From Aurantimonas coralicida_A (GTDB lineage Bacteria; Pseudomonadota; Alphaproteobacteria; Rhizobiales; Rhizobiaceae): a stretch of DNA of 64,000 nucleotides. This document shows, piece after piece, positions 54,817-63,330 of this stretch. How positions within the stretch are numbered: position 1 is the stretch's first letter; each line of letters begins with the position of its first letter. The DNA lies in assembly GCF_036016755.1 (NCBI RefSeq), contig NZ_JAYXIH010000014.1, positions 1-64,000 of the forward strand, read 5' to 3'. The notes under the pieces are model-generated. The model had not been told where the DNA came from. It searched no databases and was given only the letters and a program-made list of their open reading frames with translations. The position numbers were made by a program, and so were the translations under genes.

Positions 54817-56091
54817 TTAGCCTTGGAACAGCTGCAGAATTGCCTGGGTAGAGGTGTTGGCGATCGACAGCGCCTGGACACCGAGCTGCTGCTGGGTCTG
54901 CAGCGCCTTGAGGCGGGTCGACTCCTCGGTCATGTCGGCATCGACAAGAGCGCCGACACCCTTGGAAATTGTGTCCATAAGCTTGGAGACGAAGTTCGTC
55001 TGCATCTCCACCCGGTTCTGGACGGCGCCGAGGCTGGATGCCGCGGTGGTAACCTGCGACAGCGCTTCGTCGACCACCCGGATATAGGCCTGAACCTGTC
55101 CCGAAGTGACGCCAGCCACCGAGATGTCGATGGCATCGACCGCCGTGGAGAAGGTGCCCGTGGCAGCAGAAACGGTATCGATAGCCGCCAGACCAATATC
55201 GGCGACCGCGAGGCCACTCGTCCCGGAGCCCGTCGCGGCGGTGACCGTAAAGCTCTCGAGCGACTTGAAGCTCAAGGCGCCCGCGGTAATCGACACATCG
55301 ATACCCTGAATGCCGGCGTCCTGCAGCGCCTGCGCGTAAACTGCCTTGAGATCGCCGTCGGACTTGATGGACGTACCGGCCAGACCCGCGGCGGTCAGGG
55401 TTGCCTGGGTAATTTCCACGGTGCGGCCAGCGGCGCCGTTCTGCGAGATGCTGAAAGTGATCTTGTCGTCGGCGTTGGCAAAATCGACCGCGGTGGTCTC
55501 GACCGTCGACGTACCGGTCGCGGCCTCGAACTGGTCGATATCGATGGTTTTGTCGAGAATGCCGGCATTGGCGGCGAAGAGGCGGATACTGACGATGTCG
55601 ACCTTGATCGACCCGACGGCGAGCTTGCCACTGGCATCGCGCGACAGCGACGAAACGATTTCCTTCTGGGTGGTCGCGGCCGTGTTGCTGAGCCAATTCT
55701 GACCGGAGAACGAAGCCGAATCGGAAATCGTCTTCAGCTGTTCCTGCAGCGCGGTGATTTCCGACTGCACCTTGGACCTGTCGACGCCATCACTGGTCGC
55801 GGTCGTCAGCTTGGCCTTGATTTCGTTGAGCACGTCTTTAGCGGCGCTCAGGCCGGTATAGGCGGTGTCGACCGTGGCCGCGCCGATGCCGAGCGAGTCG
55901 GATACCGCCGACATGGCCTGGTTGTCCGAACGCATGCCGGTGGCGATCGACCAGTAGGCCGCGTTGTCCTTGGCTTCCGCCACACGAAGTCCGGTCGAGA
56001 TCCGGTTCTGGGTGTCGTCCATCGCCATGTTCGTCTGCTGCAGCGTCTGCAGAGCCGTCATCGCTGCGACGTTGGTGTTGATACTCGTCAT
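54817..56091 (-). CDS. fla: flagellin (upstream copy)
   Basis: A 424-residue flagellin: MTSINTNVAAMTALQTLQQTNMAMDDTQNRISTGLRVAEAKDNAAYWSIA and the matching C-terminal helices ending SIANTSTQAILQLFQG. The ATG at 56091 has AAGGG upstream; the frame stays open to 56124. It is a tandem paralogue of the next gene downstream. Confidence 0.95.
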   Translation of the reverse strand: MTSINTNVAAMTALQTLQQTNMAMDDTQNRISTGLRVAEAKDNAAYWSIATGMRSDNQAMSAVSDSLGIGAATVDTAYTGLSAAKDVLNEIKAKLTTATSDGVDRSKVQSEITALQEQLKTISDSASFSGQNWLSNTAATTQKEIVSSLSRDASGKLAVGSIKVDIVSIRLFAANAGILDKTIDIDQFEAATGTSTVETTAVDFANADDKITFSISQNGAAGRTVEITQATLTAAGLAGTSIKSDGDLKAVYAQALQDAGIQGIDVSITAGALSFKSLESFTVTAATGSGTSGLAVADIGLAAIDTVSAATGTFSTAVDAIDISVAGVTSGQVQAYIRVVDEALSQVTTAASSLGAVQNRVEMQTNFVSKLMDTISKGVGALVDADMTEESTRLKALQTQQQLGVQALSIANTSTQAILQLFQG

Positions 56092-56176
56092 TCCATTACC
56101 CTTAATGGCGCAGTCGCCCTTCATGGGCTTTTTGCTAAATCAAGGTCCGCGTCATCATGTTCGGTACCGTCGCGGG

Positions 56177-56200
56177 TTAACCTAGGTTCTTAACGTTAAC
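56177..56200 (-). promoter_or_regulatory. cluster of three TTAAC elements upstream of the flagellin gene
   Basis: TTAAC at 56177-56181, 56190-56194 and 56196-56200, two of them palindromic GTTAAC, lie between fliP and the upstream flagellin gene, about 90-110 bases before the flagellin ATG. Spacing does not match a full CtrA box; possible binding site of another regulator. Confidence 0.35.
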
Positions 56201-56241
56201 CAAGTGTGAAAATGCGTCCCGACCGGGTGTGTTTGGCGCGG

Positions 56242-57006
56242 CTAAAAAAACGAGCGGACCAACGATCCGACAAGCATGTTCCAACCGTCGATCAGGATGA
56301 AAAACAGGATCTTGAAGGGCAACGAGATGATCGTCGGCGGCAGCATCATCATGCCCATCGACATTGTCAGCGTGGCGACGATCATATCGATCACCAGGAA
56401 TGGCAGCACGATGAGAAAGCCGATCTCGAAGCCGCGGCGCAGCTCGGAAATCATGAAGGCCGGTATCAGAACACGCAATGCGACGTCGCGCTCGTCGGCG
56501 GCCCCCTGCTCGGCCGGCTCGACCCGCGTGCGGCTGGTCGCGTCGGCAATGTCTCCGAATAGCGCCAAATCCGCGGGTCGCACCTGGGTCAGCATGAAGT
56601 CCTTGAACGGATCCGTGATCCGATAGAACGCGTCCTCCTCGCTGATCGAATTGTTCAACAACGGTTGCAGACCGTCGTTCCAGGCGCGGTCGAAGGTCGG
56701 TGCCATGACGAAAAAGGTCATGAACAGCGACAGGGATATCAGGATGAGGTTTGCCGGCGTCGTCTGCAGGCCAATTCCGGCGCGAAGGATCGACAGCGCG
56801 ATGACGATACGCGTGAAGGAGGTGACCATCACCAGAAGCCCCGGCGCGACCGACAGAATCGTGACGATGCCGAACAATTGCACGATGCGGCCCGACGCGC
56901 TCGAATCCCCGGCAGGGATCAGAGCTGCCAGCCCGGATAGATCGGGGGTTTGCGCAAAGGCCGGCGTGGCGAAGAGAATGGCGAGAAGAAAGAGCAGCGG
57001 TCTCAT
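56242..57006 (-). CDS. fliP: flagellar export gate protein FliP
   Basis: A 254-residue protein with a cleavable signal peptide (RPLLFLLAILFATPAFA|QTPDLSG) and four membrane helices. It includes the FliP signature region around GLLVMVTSFTRIVIALSILRAGIGLQTTPANLILISLSLFMTFFVMAP. It overlaps the fliL stop by 4 bases and is the last gene of the flgB-to-fliP unit. It forms the export pore with FliQ and FliR. Confidence 0.96.
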   Translation of the reverse strand: MRPLLFLLAILFATPAFAQTPDLSGLAALIPAGDSSASGRIVQLFGIVTILSVAPGLLVMVTSFTRIVIALSILRAGIGLQTTPANLILISLSLFMTFFVMAPTFDRAWNDGLQPLLNNSISEEDAFYRITDPFKDFMLTQVRPADLALFGDIADATSRTRVEPAEQGAADERDVALRVLIPAFMISELRRGFEIGFLIVLPFLVIDMIVATLTMSMGMMMLPPTIISLPFKILFFILIDGWNMLVGSLVRSFF

Positions 57007-57503
57007 TCGGCGACCATGGTCTGGATGAGATAGTCGATGACCGCCGGTGAGCGCAGGCGGGCCCGTTCGCGCAGGTCTTCGCGCAGATGAAGCAGTCCGC
57101 GCGTACCCTCGATCTGGGCAAGCTGGACCGAACGCAGGAATGCCAGCGTATCCGATTCGATCTCCGCGGCGAGGACATCGGCGTTGACGCTGCCATCGTC
57201 TTTCAGGACCAGCGAAGCCTCGATGCGAAGCCAGGTGCGCGGGGGCGCGTAGATGTTGGTGAGGATCGGCTTTAGCGGAATCAGGCGGAGCGGCGTCTCG
57301 TCATGCTCCGCCGTAGCCAGGTCGCTATCGCCCCTGTCGACCTCGTTTGCCGTTTCGACCGGCGGCGTGGCAGGCTCAGTTTTCTGCTCCGGCGATGCCC
57401 CGGACTTGCCGAGCATACTGCCGAGGAAGGCTCCGCCACCGCCCGCGACGAGAGTCAGAATCACCACCACCACGACGGTCGGAATCAGTCCGTCACCCTT
57501 CAT
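57003..57503 (-). CDS. fliL: flagellar basal body-associated protein FliL
   Basis: A 166-residue protein with one N-terminal membrane helix (LIPTVVVVVILTLVAGGGGAFLGS), a charged linker and the FliL domain (LIPLKPILTNIYAPPRTWLRIEASLVLKDD). It supports the stator around the motor. The ATG at 57503 is taken; codons upstream to 57566 lack similarity. It lies about 200 bases from flgH, in a unit that is otherwise tightly packed. Confidence 0.88.
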   Translation of the reverse strand: MKGDGLIPTVVVVVILTLVAGGGGAFLGSMLGKSGASPEQKTEPATPPVETANEVDRGDSDLATAEHDETPLRLIPLKPILTNIYAPPRTWLRIEASLVLKDDGSVNADVLAAEIESDTLAFLRSVQLAQIEGTRGLLHLREDLRERARLRSPAVIDYLIQTMVAE

Positions 57504-57704
57504 GGCGCTGTCTTGTTTTTGCCGGAAGTGCCGATCTCGACCATGCGACGACCCCTCTCCACTCACGCGTCGGCGGCAGCGCCCTCATGGCGATGCCTTT
57601 GCCGACGACCGAGCGATATCGGGTCTGGCTGTCGCGAGACTTGCGGGGGTACAGCCGCCGGTTGCCCGGGCCGATCCGCGGCTTTGCCGGAAAGGCGACA
57701 GGCC

Positions 57705-58409
57705 TCAGTAAGGCGCGACGATATCGTAGATCTGCTGGCCCCAACCGGGCTGTTGAACCTCGGTAATGCGGCCGCGGCCGCCATAGGAAATCCGCGCCTC
57801 GGCGATCTTGTCATATTCGATGGTGTTGTTCGCCAGGATGTCGCGGGGCCGGATGATGCCGGCGATGGACAGCACCCTGACCTCGAAATTGACCCGCATT
57901 TCCTGTTGGCCGCTGATGAACAAATTGCCGTTCGGCAGCTTCTGGCCGACCACGGCCGCGACCGACAGATCGATGTCCTCGGACCGCTTGATCCTGCCCT
58001 TGCCAGCCATGTCGGACTTGCCGTTGGCGCCCAGTGTCGCCCCAACGGTCGGCAGTGTGTATTGGCCGAAAGTTCCAGCCAGATCGAGCCCGGAGTCGAT
58101 GCCGGACTTGCGCGAACGCTCCGAATTGTTGTCGAGCGATGCCTGGTCGCGGATCTGGATTTTCACCGTGACGATATCGCCAACGCCGAGGGCGCGCGGA
58201 TCCTGGTAGAAGTCGGCACGCTCGTCGCTCCACAACGAATGCGGTGTGCGCGGTCCGGCGGCCGGGAACGCGGCCGGCTGGGCGACGATCGGCGGATTCT
58301 CATAGAGCCCGGCGCCAACCGGCGACAGGGCCGGCTCGCGAAACGCGTCCTCGCGCGTCGTCGAGCAGCCGGCCAGGGCGGCGAGCGCAATAACGGCCAA
58401 AGCTCTCAC
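57705..58409 (-). CDS. flgH: flagellar L-ring protein FlgH
   Basis: A 234-residue outer-membrane lipoprotein. The lipobox ALAGC ends a short signal peptide, and the mature part carries DPRALGVGDIVTVKIQIRDQASLDNNSERSRKSG, the conserved FlgH block. It forms the bearing ring in the outer membrane. Its start overlaps the motE stop by 4 bases. Confidence 0.95.
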   Translation of the reverse strand: MRALAVIALAALAGCSTTREDAFREPALSPVGAGLYENPPIVAQPAAFPAAGPRTPHSLWSDERADFYQDPRALGVGDIVTVKIQIRDQASLDNNSERSRKSGIDSGLDLAGTFGQYTLPTVGATLGANGKSDMAGKGRIKRSEDIDLSVAAVVGQKLPNGNLFISGQQEMRVNFEVRVLSIAGIIRPRDILANNTIEYDKIAEARISYGGRGRITEVQQPGWGQQIYDIVAPY

Positions 58410-58999
58410 GATTTGCTCTCCGCGACCTGTTTCTCGTCCATCGAACCACCGGCGGAGGTCTTTTGAACGATCAAGTTGGTGATTTCGGCGGCGGTGGCTG
58501 GCGGCATCGCGCTGAGAATGTCGCTGGCCTGACGCGATTTCAGCCGGGCGATCAACGAGGCAGCGGAATCGCGGTCGATCTGAGCGAGTTGCGCGGCGGC
58601 AGCGTCAGCCTTCATCTTGGCATAGATGTCGACGATGATCGTGGATGCGCCGTCGAGGAAGCGGTTTCGCTCCGCCAGCCATTCCTGATAATCCTTCCGC
58701 TTGGCTTCGAGGGCGTCGATCTGCTTGCCGATCTCGGTTTCGAGTTCGGTCAATTGCTTCTGCTCCAAAGCGTAGCGAGCGTCCTGGGCCTTGTCAGCGA
58801 TATTGAGACAGTACTTCTCGACCTCACTGGCGGGCTTTTTGCGTTTGGCGACGTCACCGCTCTCGCCGATGATTCGGACTTCCTGAGGTGGGATTTCGGG
58901 CGCTCCAGCCGCATGCGCGAAGCCGATCGGCGCCAGAGCAGGGGCGAAAACGACGAGCCAGGCAGCGCGCCATCCCGTTCGCGTGAAAGTCTGAATCAT
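58406..58999 (-). CDS. motE: MotE, periplasmic chaperone for MotC
   Basis: A 197-residue protein with a signal peptide (about residues 1-30, ending AHA). It has a pair of Cys-containing and coiled-coil regions (KYCLNIADKAQDARYALEQKQLTELETEIGKQIDALEAKRKDYQEW) and a C-terminal block DRDSAASLIARLKSRQASDILSAMPPATAAEI typical of MotE. In Sinorhizobium MotE dimers fold and stabilise MotC, which is also encoded in this window. The ATG at 58999 overlaps the flgI stop; an adjacent ATG at 59002 is possible. Confidence 0.9.
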   Translation of the reverse strand: MIQTFTRTGWRAAWLVVFAPALAPIGFAHAAGAPEIPPQEVRIIGESGDVAKRKKPASEVEKYCLNIADKAQDARYALEQKQLTELETEIGKQIDALEAKRKDYQEWLAERNRFLDGASTIIVDIYAKMKADAAAAQLAQIDRDSAASLIARLKSRQASDILSAMPPATAAEITNLIVQKTSAGGSMDEKQVAESKS

Positions 59000-60180
59000 C
59001 ATTGCACCACGAGTTCGGCCTGTAAGGCACCAGCCGTCTTGATCCCCTGCAGGATCGCGATGATCCCCGTCGGCTTCAGCCCCATACCGTTGAGGCCGCG
59101 AACCACGGATTCCAGATCGGCGCCGCCGACGAAGGCGAAGGACCCGCCACTCTGCTGGGCGTCGACGATGGTTTCGGAGGTCACCACGGTCTGCCCCTTC
59201 GAGAAGGGCTCAGGCTGCGAGACGGCCGGCAGTTCGCTGACCCGGACGGTCAGATTGCCATGGGTCAGGGCGACGGTGGAGATCTGCACATCCCTGCCAA
59301 TGACGACCGTGCCGGTCCGCTCATCGATAACGACCCGCGCCACCTGGTCGGGCTCGATCCTGAGATCACCGATCTCGGCGATGAAACGGGTGCTCGACAC
59401 CTTCGCGGGCCGCTTGAGATGGATCGTACGGAAGTCCTCTTCCTGCGCGACGGCCGCGCCCCAGCGATTGACGGAATAGTTGTTGACGATGTCGACGACG
59501 CGGATCGCGGTCTTGAAATCCGGATTGAAAAGCTCGATCGCCAATCGGCCGTCATCGTTGAAGGCACCAGGCACCTCCCGTTCGACAAGCGCGCCGTTCG
59601 CGACCCGGCCAGTGGTTGGTACGCCCTGGGTCAGGCGTTCGCTGTCGCCCTGGGTGGAAAAACCGCTCACCGCAAGCGGGCCTTGTGCCACTGCGTAGAT
59701 CTCACCATCAGCGCCATACAGCGGCGTCATCACCAGCGTACCCCCCATCAGCGACGAGGCGTCGCCGAGCGAGGACACGGTGACATCGATGCGCGAGCCG
59801 GTGCCGATAAAAGCCGGCAGTTCTGCGGTCACGATAACCGCCGCGACATTCTTGCTGCGCGAGGACTGGGACCGGATGTTGACGCCCATCCGATCGAGCA
59901 TCGACTGCATCGACTGCTCGGTGAATGGCGCGTTGCGCATGGAATCGCCGGTCCCTTGAAGACCGATCACGAGACCGTAACCGACGAGTTGGTTGGCCCG
60001 CACGCCGCGAATATTGACGATGTCCTTGATGCGGACGGTGCCGGCCGCATCTGCCGGGTTCCCACGGACATGCTGGAGCTTTGCCACAGCCTGACCGCCG
60101 GCGCCGCTATAGTCGGCGGCCGACGTGCCCTGAAGGCTCGCGGCGATGAGGAGGACCCCGAGGAGCAGCCGAACGATCAT
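58999..60180 (-). CDS. flgI: flagellar P-ring protein FlgI
   Basis: A 393-residue periplasmic protein with a signal peptide (VRLLLGVLLIAASLQGTSA) and the FlgI hallmark RIKDIVNIRGVRANQLVGYGLVIGLQGTGDS near the start of the mature chain. It ends at NGMGLKPTGIIAILQGIKTAGALQAELVVQ. It builds the peptidoglycan-level bushing. It overlaps flgA upstream and motE downstream. Confidence 0.96.
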   Translation of the reverse strand: MIVRLLLGVLLIAASLQGTSAADYSGAGGQAVAKLQHVRGNPADAAGTVRIKDIVNIRGVRANQLVGYGLVIGLQGTGDSMRNAPFTEQSMQSMLDRMGVNIRSQSSRSKNVAAVIVTAELPAFIGTGSRIDVTVSSLGDASSLMGGTLVMTPLYGADGEIYAVAQGPLAVSGFSTQGDSERLTQGVPTTGRVANGALVEREVPGAFNDDGRLAIELFNPDFKTAIRVVDIVNNYSVNRWGAAVAQEEDFRTIHLKRPAKVSSTRFIAEIGDLRIEPDQVARVVIDERTGTVVIGRDVQISTVALTHGNLTVRVSELPAVSQPEPFSKGQTVVTSETIVDAQQSGGSFAFVGGADLESVVRGLNGMGLKPTGIIAILQGIKTAGALQAELVVQ

Positions 60181-60671
60181 CCGTGGATCCGAACGCTGCC
60201 GTCGGCTTCGACGATACCGGAGACGACGAGACCGCTGTCGGCGTTGCGCACGCGCACGATCTCGCCTTCGGCGGCCGAGCGCAGCGCCGTGCCGAGGCCG
60301 GTGATGATCAGCCCGCCTTCGCGGAAGACCATCGTCACGGCCGCGCCGGCCCGCACCAGGTCCGGGGTTTTGAGATCCGACAGAAGGATTGGCTTGCCCG
60401 GCAGAAGAGTGCGCCGTGCCACCTGCCCCGCGAGCATGTCGTCTTCGATGACGTAGAGCGTGATCTTTTCGTCCTTGACGATATAGGCCTTGTAGGAGAT
60501 CCCCCGGTCCACAACGCTTTGACCCGGATAAACGACGGCCGCAGGAACCGGAAGGTCGAGCTCGGCCGCAAATCCCTGGATCGGAACAAGCAGTGCCGCA
60601 AACGCGGCGAGACCCGCGGCCACCAAAAGGCCGGATGACAGGGCTCGGGGGGTGGTTGCCACGAAGCTCAT
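60177..60671 (-). CDS. flgA: flagellar P-ring assembly protein FlgA
   Basis: A 164-residue periplasmic chaperone for FlgI, with a signal sequence and the SAF-like domain (MLAGQVARRTLLPGKPILLSDLKTPDLVRAGAAVTMVFREGGLIIT). This is the short form typical of Rhizobiales. It lies 3 bases after flgG and overlaps flgI by 4 bases, consistent with stoichiometric coupling. Confidence 0.92.
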   Translation of the reverse strand: MSFVATTPRALSSGLLVAAGLAAFAALLVPIQGFAAELDLPVPAAVVYPGQSVVDRGISYKAYIVKDEKITLYVIEDDMLAGQVARRTLLPGKPILLSDLKTPDLVRAGAAVTMVFREGGLIITGLGTALRSAAEGEIVRVRNADSGLVVSGIVEADGSVRIHG

Positions 60672-60674
60672 GGA

Positions 60675-61463
60675 CTAACGGAGCCCCTTGGTGACGACGC
60701 TTGCCATCTCGTCGGCCGCCGAAATCACCTTCGAATTCATTTCGTAAGCCCGCTGAGCGGAAATGAGCTGCGATATTTCCTTCACGGGATCGACGTTGGA
60801 ATCCTCCAGATAGCCCTGATGAACCACCGCCATGCCCGGATCCCCCGGAACGCCCGCGGTCGGCCCGCCCGAAGCGAGGGTTTCCTTGAACAGGTTGCCG
60901 CCCTGTGCAGCCAATCCCGCGTCATTGGCAAAAGTCGCGATCGTCAACTGGCCTATCTCTTGCGCATCGGCCTGACCGTCCACCTGAGCGAAAACCTGTC
61001 CGCTCTCGTTGACGGTGATTTCGGTGGCGTTCTGCGGGACCGTGATGGCCGGTTCGACGCGATAACCGTCGAGCGTGACGAGTTGCCCCTCACCATTGGT
61101 GTTGAAGGCGCCGTCGCGGGTATAGAGAATCTCGCCGCCAGGCCCTTCCAATTGGAACCAGCCGGCCCCGTTCAGGGCGAGATCGAGCTTGTTACCAGTC
61201 TGATTGAGCGTGCCCTGGAGATTGATGTTGCGGATTGCCGCGAGACGCACGCCGAGGCCCAGCTGGGCGCCTTCCGGCACCACACCCTGCCCGCCCCGCG
61301 CGGGAACGCCCTGCATCCGTTCCACCTGGTAGAGCAGATCGGTGAACTCGGCGCGCGCGCGCTTGAATCCGGTCGTGTTGATGTTCGCGATGTTATTGGC
61401 GATGACCTCAACGTTGGTCTGCTGGGCGTTCATGCCGGTGGCGGCGATTGCAAGGGCTCGCAT
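60675..61463 (-). CDS. flgG: distal rod protein FlgG
   Basis: A 262-residue protein starting MRALAIAATGMNAQQTNVEVIANNIANINTTGFKRARAEF and ending VNLLKEI-type region SQLISAQRAYEMNSKVISAADEMASVVTKGLR, the axial family signatures. It forms the distal rod between the ring system and the hook. About 95 bases separate it from fliE. Confidence 0.96.
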   Translation of the reverse strand: MRALAIAATGMNAQQTNVEVIANNIANINTTGFKRARAEFTDLLYQVERMQGVPARGGQGVVPEGAQLGLGVRLAAIRNINLQGTLNQTGNKLDLALNGAGWFQLEGPGGEILYTRDGAFNTNGEGQLVTLDGYRVEPAITVPQNATEITVNESGQVFAQVDGQADAQEIGQLTIATFANDAGLAAQGGNLFKETLASGGPTAGVPGDPGMAVVHQGYLEDSNVDPVKEISQLISAQRAYEMNSKVISAADEMASVVTKGLR

Positions 61464-61558
61464 CGGGTGGCTCCTTCAGGATGATGGACCGGCATTCCAA
61501 TGTTCCTGGAGCGCCGGAAAAGCAGTATTCGCGAGGCGAATGACAGGGCCGGATCGCC

Positions 61559-61870
61559 TCAGATCGCCATGCGGGACAGTTCGAGATAGGCGCTGACGGC
61601 CTTGTCGCGGATGGAAACAGCCGTCTGGAGCGTCCGTTCGGCGGCCATGACGGATTCGACAACGGACTGCGTCGTCGCATTGCCGTTGATCCCCTTGATC
61701 GACGTTGCCTCGGCGGTCTTGACCGTGTTGACGGCTTCGCTCGCGATCTGCGACAGAACCGTGCCGAAGTCGGCCCCAGCGGCTGCCTGAGCAGGTCCCG
61801 TTGGGGTGAATGTATTGCCGACCGCGCTGGTGCCGATGCTCGGAAAGGTTGCTCCGATGGATGGGATCAT
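61559..61870 (-). CDS. fliE: flagellar MS ring-rod junction protein FliE
   Basis: A 103-residue protein with the FliE C-terminal helix pattern TTQSVVESVMAAERTLQTAVSIRDKAVSAYLELSRMAI. It is the first rod component and joins the export gate to the rod. It lies two bases after flgC. Confidence 0.94.
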   Translation of the reverse strand: MIPSIGATFPSIGTSAVGNTFTPTGPAQAAAGADFGTVLSQIASEAVNTVKTAEATSIKGINGNATTQSVVESVMAAERTLQTAVSIRDKAVSAYLELSRMAI

Positions 61871-61872
61871 GG

Positions 61873-62289
61873 TCAGCTCCTCAGAAGGTCGATGGTCATG
61901 TTGATGATTTCGCGCGCCTGCTTCACCACCTGGATGTTGGCTTCGTAGGAGCGGTTCGCCTCGCGCATGTCCGCCATTTCGACGAGCATCCGTACATTCG
62001 GCATTTTCACGTAGCCCTCGGCGTTGGCCGCCGGGTTGCCCGGGTCATGCTCGAGGACGAAGGGGGTTTCGTCAGTCCCGATTCCGCCGACCCGGACCAT
62101 TTCGGCACCGGTGACACGATCGAGCTCACCCTGGAAGGTGACCGTCTTGCGCTGATACGGATCGCTACCGGCTGTCGTCCCCGTGGTCTGGGCATTGGCG
62201 ATGTTCTCGGAAACCACCCGCATGCGCGTGGACTGTGCCTGAAGGCCACTAGCGGCGATCCTGAGCGGGGCAAGAAGCGGATCGGACAT
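61873..62289 (-). CDS. flgC: proximal rod protein FlgC
   Basis: A 138-residue rod protein with LRIAASGLQAQSTRMRVVSENIANAQTTGTTAGSDPYQRKTVTF at the N-terminus and ANRSYEANIQVVKQAREIINMTIDLLRS at the C-terminus. It lies 5 bases after flgB. Confidence 0.96.
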   Translation of the reverse strand: MSDPLLAPLRIAASGLQAQSTRMRVVSENIANAQTTGTTAGSDPYQRKTVTFQGELDRVTGAEMVRVGGIGTDETPFVLEHDPGNPAANAEGYVKMPNVRMLVEMADMREANRSYEANIQVVKQAREIINMTIDLLRS

Positions 62290-62294
62290 CGGAG

Positions 62295-62675
62295 TTATCC
62301 CTTCACGGACATGACGAGCAGGCGGTGAAACGCCTTCACGACCGACGTATCGAGAGAATACGCCCGAGAAATCTCACCGGCCTTGAGCATCTCCTGCTCA
62401 AGGCTCACGGAATTGCCGGAATGGGTGACATCCCAAGGCGTTTCAGTGACGACATCCTGACTGTCGCTGGTACCGCCGAGCGAGGCCATATGCATGTTGC
62501 TGGAGCTCGCGAGATCGAGACGTGTCGAAGCCAGAACCTCGCTGAAGGACGCCAGGTCTTTGGCTTTGTAACCAGGCGTATTCGCATTGGCGACGTTTTC
62601 GGCCACCACCGTCTGGCGCGTGGCCAACCACGAGGTGCGCTGCGAAGCGATTCCAAAAAGATAGACCTGTTCCAT
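62295..62675 (-). CDS. flgB: proximal rod protein FlgB
   Basis: A 126-residue rod protein: MEQVYLFGIASQRTSWLATRQTVVAENVANANTPGYKAKDLASF and a C-terminus ISRAYSLDTSVVKAFHRLLVMSVKG. The ATG at 62675 is preferred to a TTG at 62690. It is the first gene of the unit that runs to fliP; the 209 bases before it probably hold a promoter. Confidence 0.95.
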   Translation of the reverse strand: MEQVYLFGIASQRTSWLATRQTVVAENVANANTPGYKAKDLASFSEVLASTRLDLASSSNMHMASLGGTSDSQDVVTETPWDVTHSGNSVSLEQEMLKAGEISRAYSLDTSVVKAFHRLLVMSVKG

Positions 62676-62884
62676 GACATCTCGCGCCAATGCTCTTGAG
62701 ACTCATGGTCTAGGAGGAAGCGCTTGTCCGAAGCTTGCCCTCACGGTGATAACCGGTTGAGAAGGAACGGACGAGACGGCGTAGAAAGGCTCAGGGGGCC
62801 AAGGCATCACCGTTGCGGAGCGCTTGCGTCCGATGAGCGCAAGACATCGTCAGACACGGCCGCGGCGGCCGACGAGCAGCGATG

Positions 62885-63328
62885 TCAGGCGTCGGGTGGG
62901 GAGATGGGCTCTTGCAAATGTGCGCCGAGGATCGCCCGACGCAGTTCCTCGGTGCCGCCGTCAGCCATCTCACCGGCATCGTCGAACGCGATGTAGGTGA
63001 TATCCACCGCCGCCGCAGAGGCGCCCAGCTCAAGCTGGAAATGGGCGGTGACGCCGGCATGTTTGAACTCGAGGGCGAGCGAGACAATCGGCACGCCGCC
63101 CCAGTTCAGACGCACGTCGCCGGAATTGGCAAAGCGCAGCACACCAGGCTTGAGATACAACTCCGCCGAGGAGGTGACGATATCCGCAATATTGCCATAG
63201 CGTTCGAGACGGAGGAAGGCGATGTAGTCGACCACGTCCACGAGACGAAGTTCGGCGACGACTTCCTTGATGCCATCGGCAAGCGCCCGCTCGCGAGACA
63301 GGGTGTTGTGTTTGCGGATATCGAGCAT
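62885..63328 (-). CDS. conserved-looking protein of the flagellar cluster, unknown function
   Basis: A 147-residue soluble protein of beta-rich pattern: KEVVAELRLVDVVDYIAFLRLERYGNIADIVTSSAELYLKPGVLRF, then LNWGGVPIVSLALEFKHAGVTAHFQLEL. No signal peptide or membrane helix. The ATG lies 2 bases after the flhB stop, so it is cotranslated with an export-gate gene and a flagellar role is likely. I do not recognise the family. Confidence 0.8.
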   Translation of the reverse strand: MLDIRKHNTLSRERALADGIKEVVAELRLVDVVDYIAFLRLERYGNIADIVTSSAELYLKPGVLRFANSGDVRLNWGGVPIVSLALEFKHAGVTAHFQLELGASAAAVDITYIAFDDAGEMADGGTEELRRAILGAHLQEPISPPDA

Positions 63329-63330
63329 GA

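Noticed and set aside
54745..56193. Plus-strand open frame antisense to the upstream flagellin
   Set aside because: Caused by codon bias of the flagellin gene; a mirrored frame also exists in part opposite the second flagellin.
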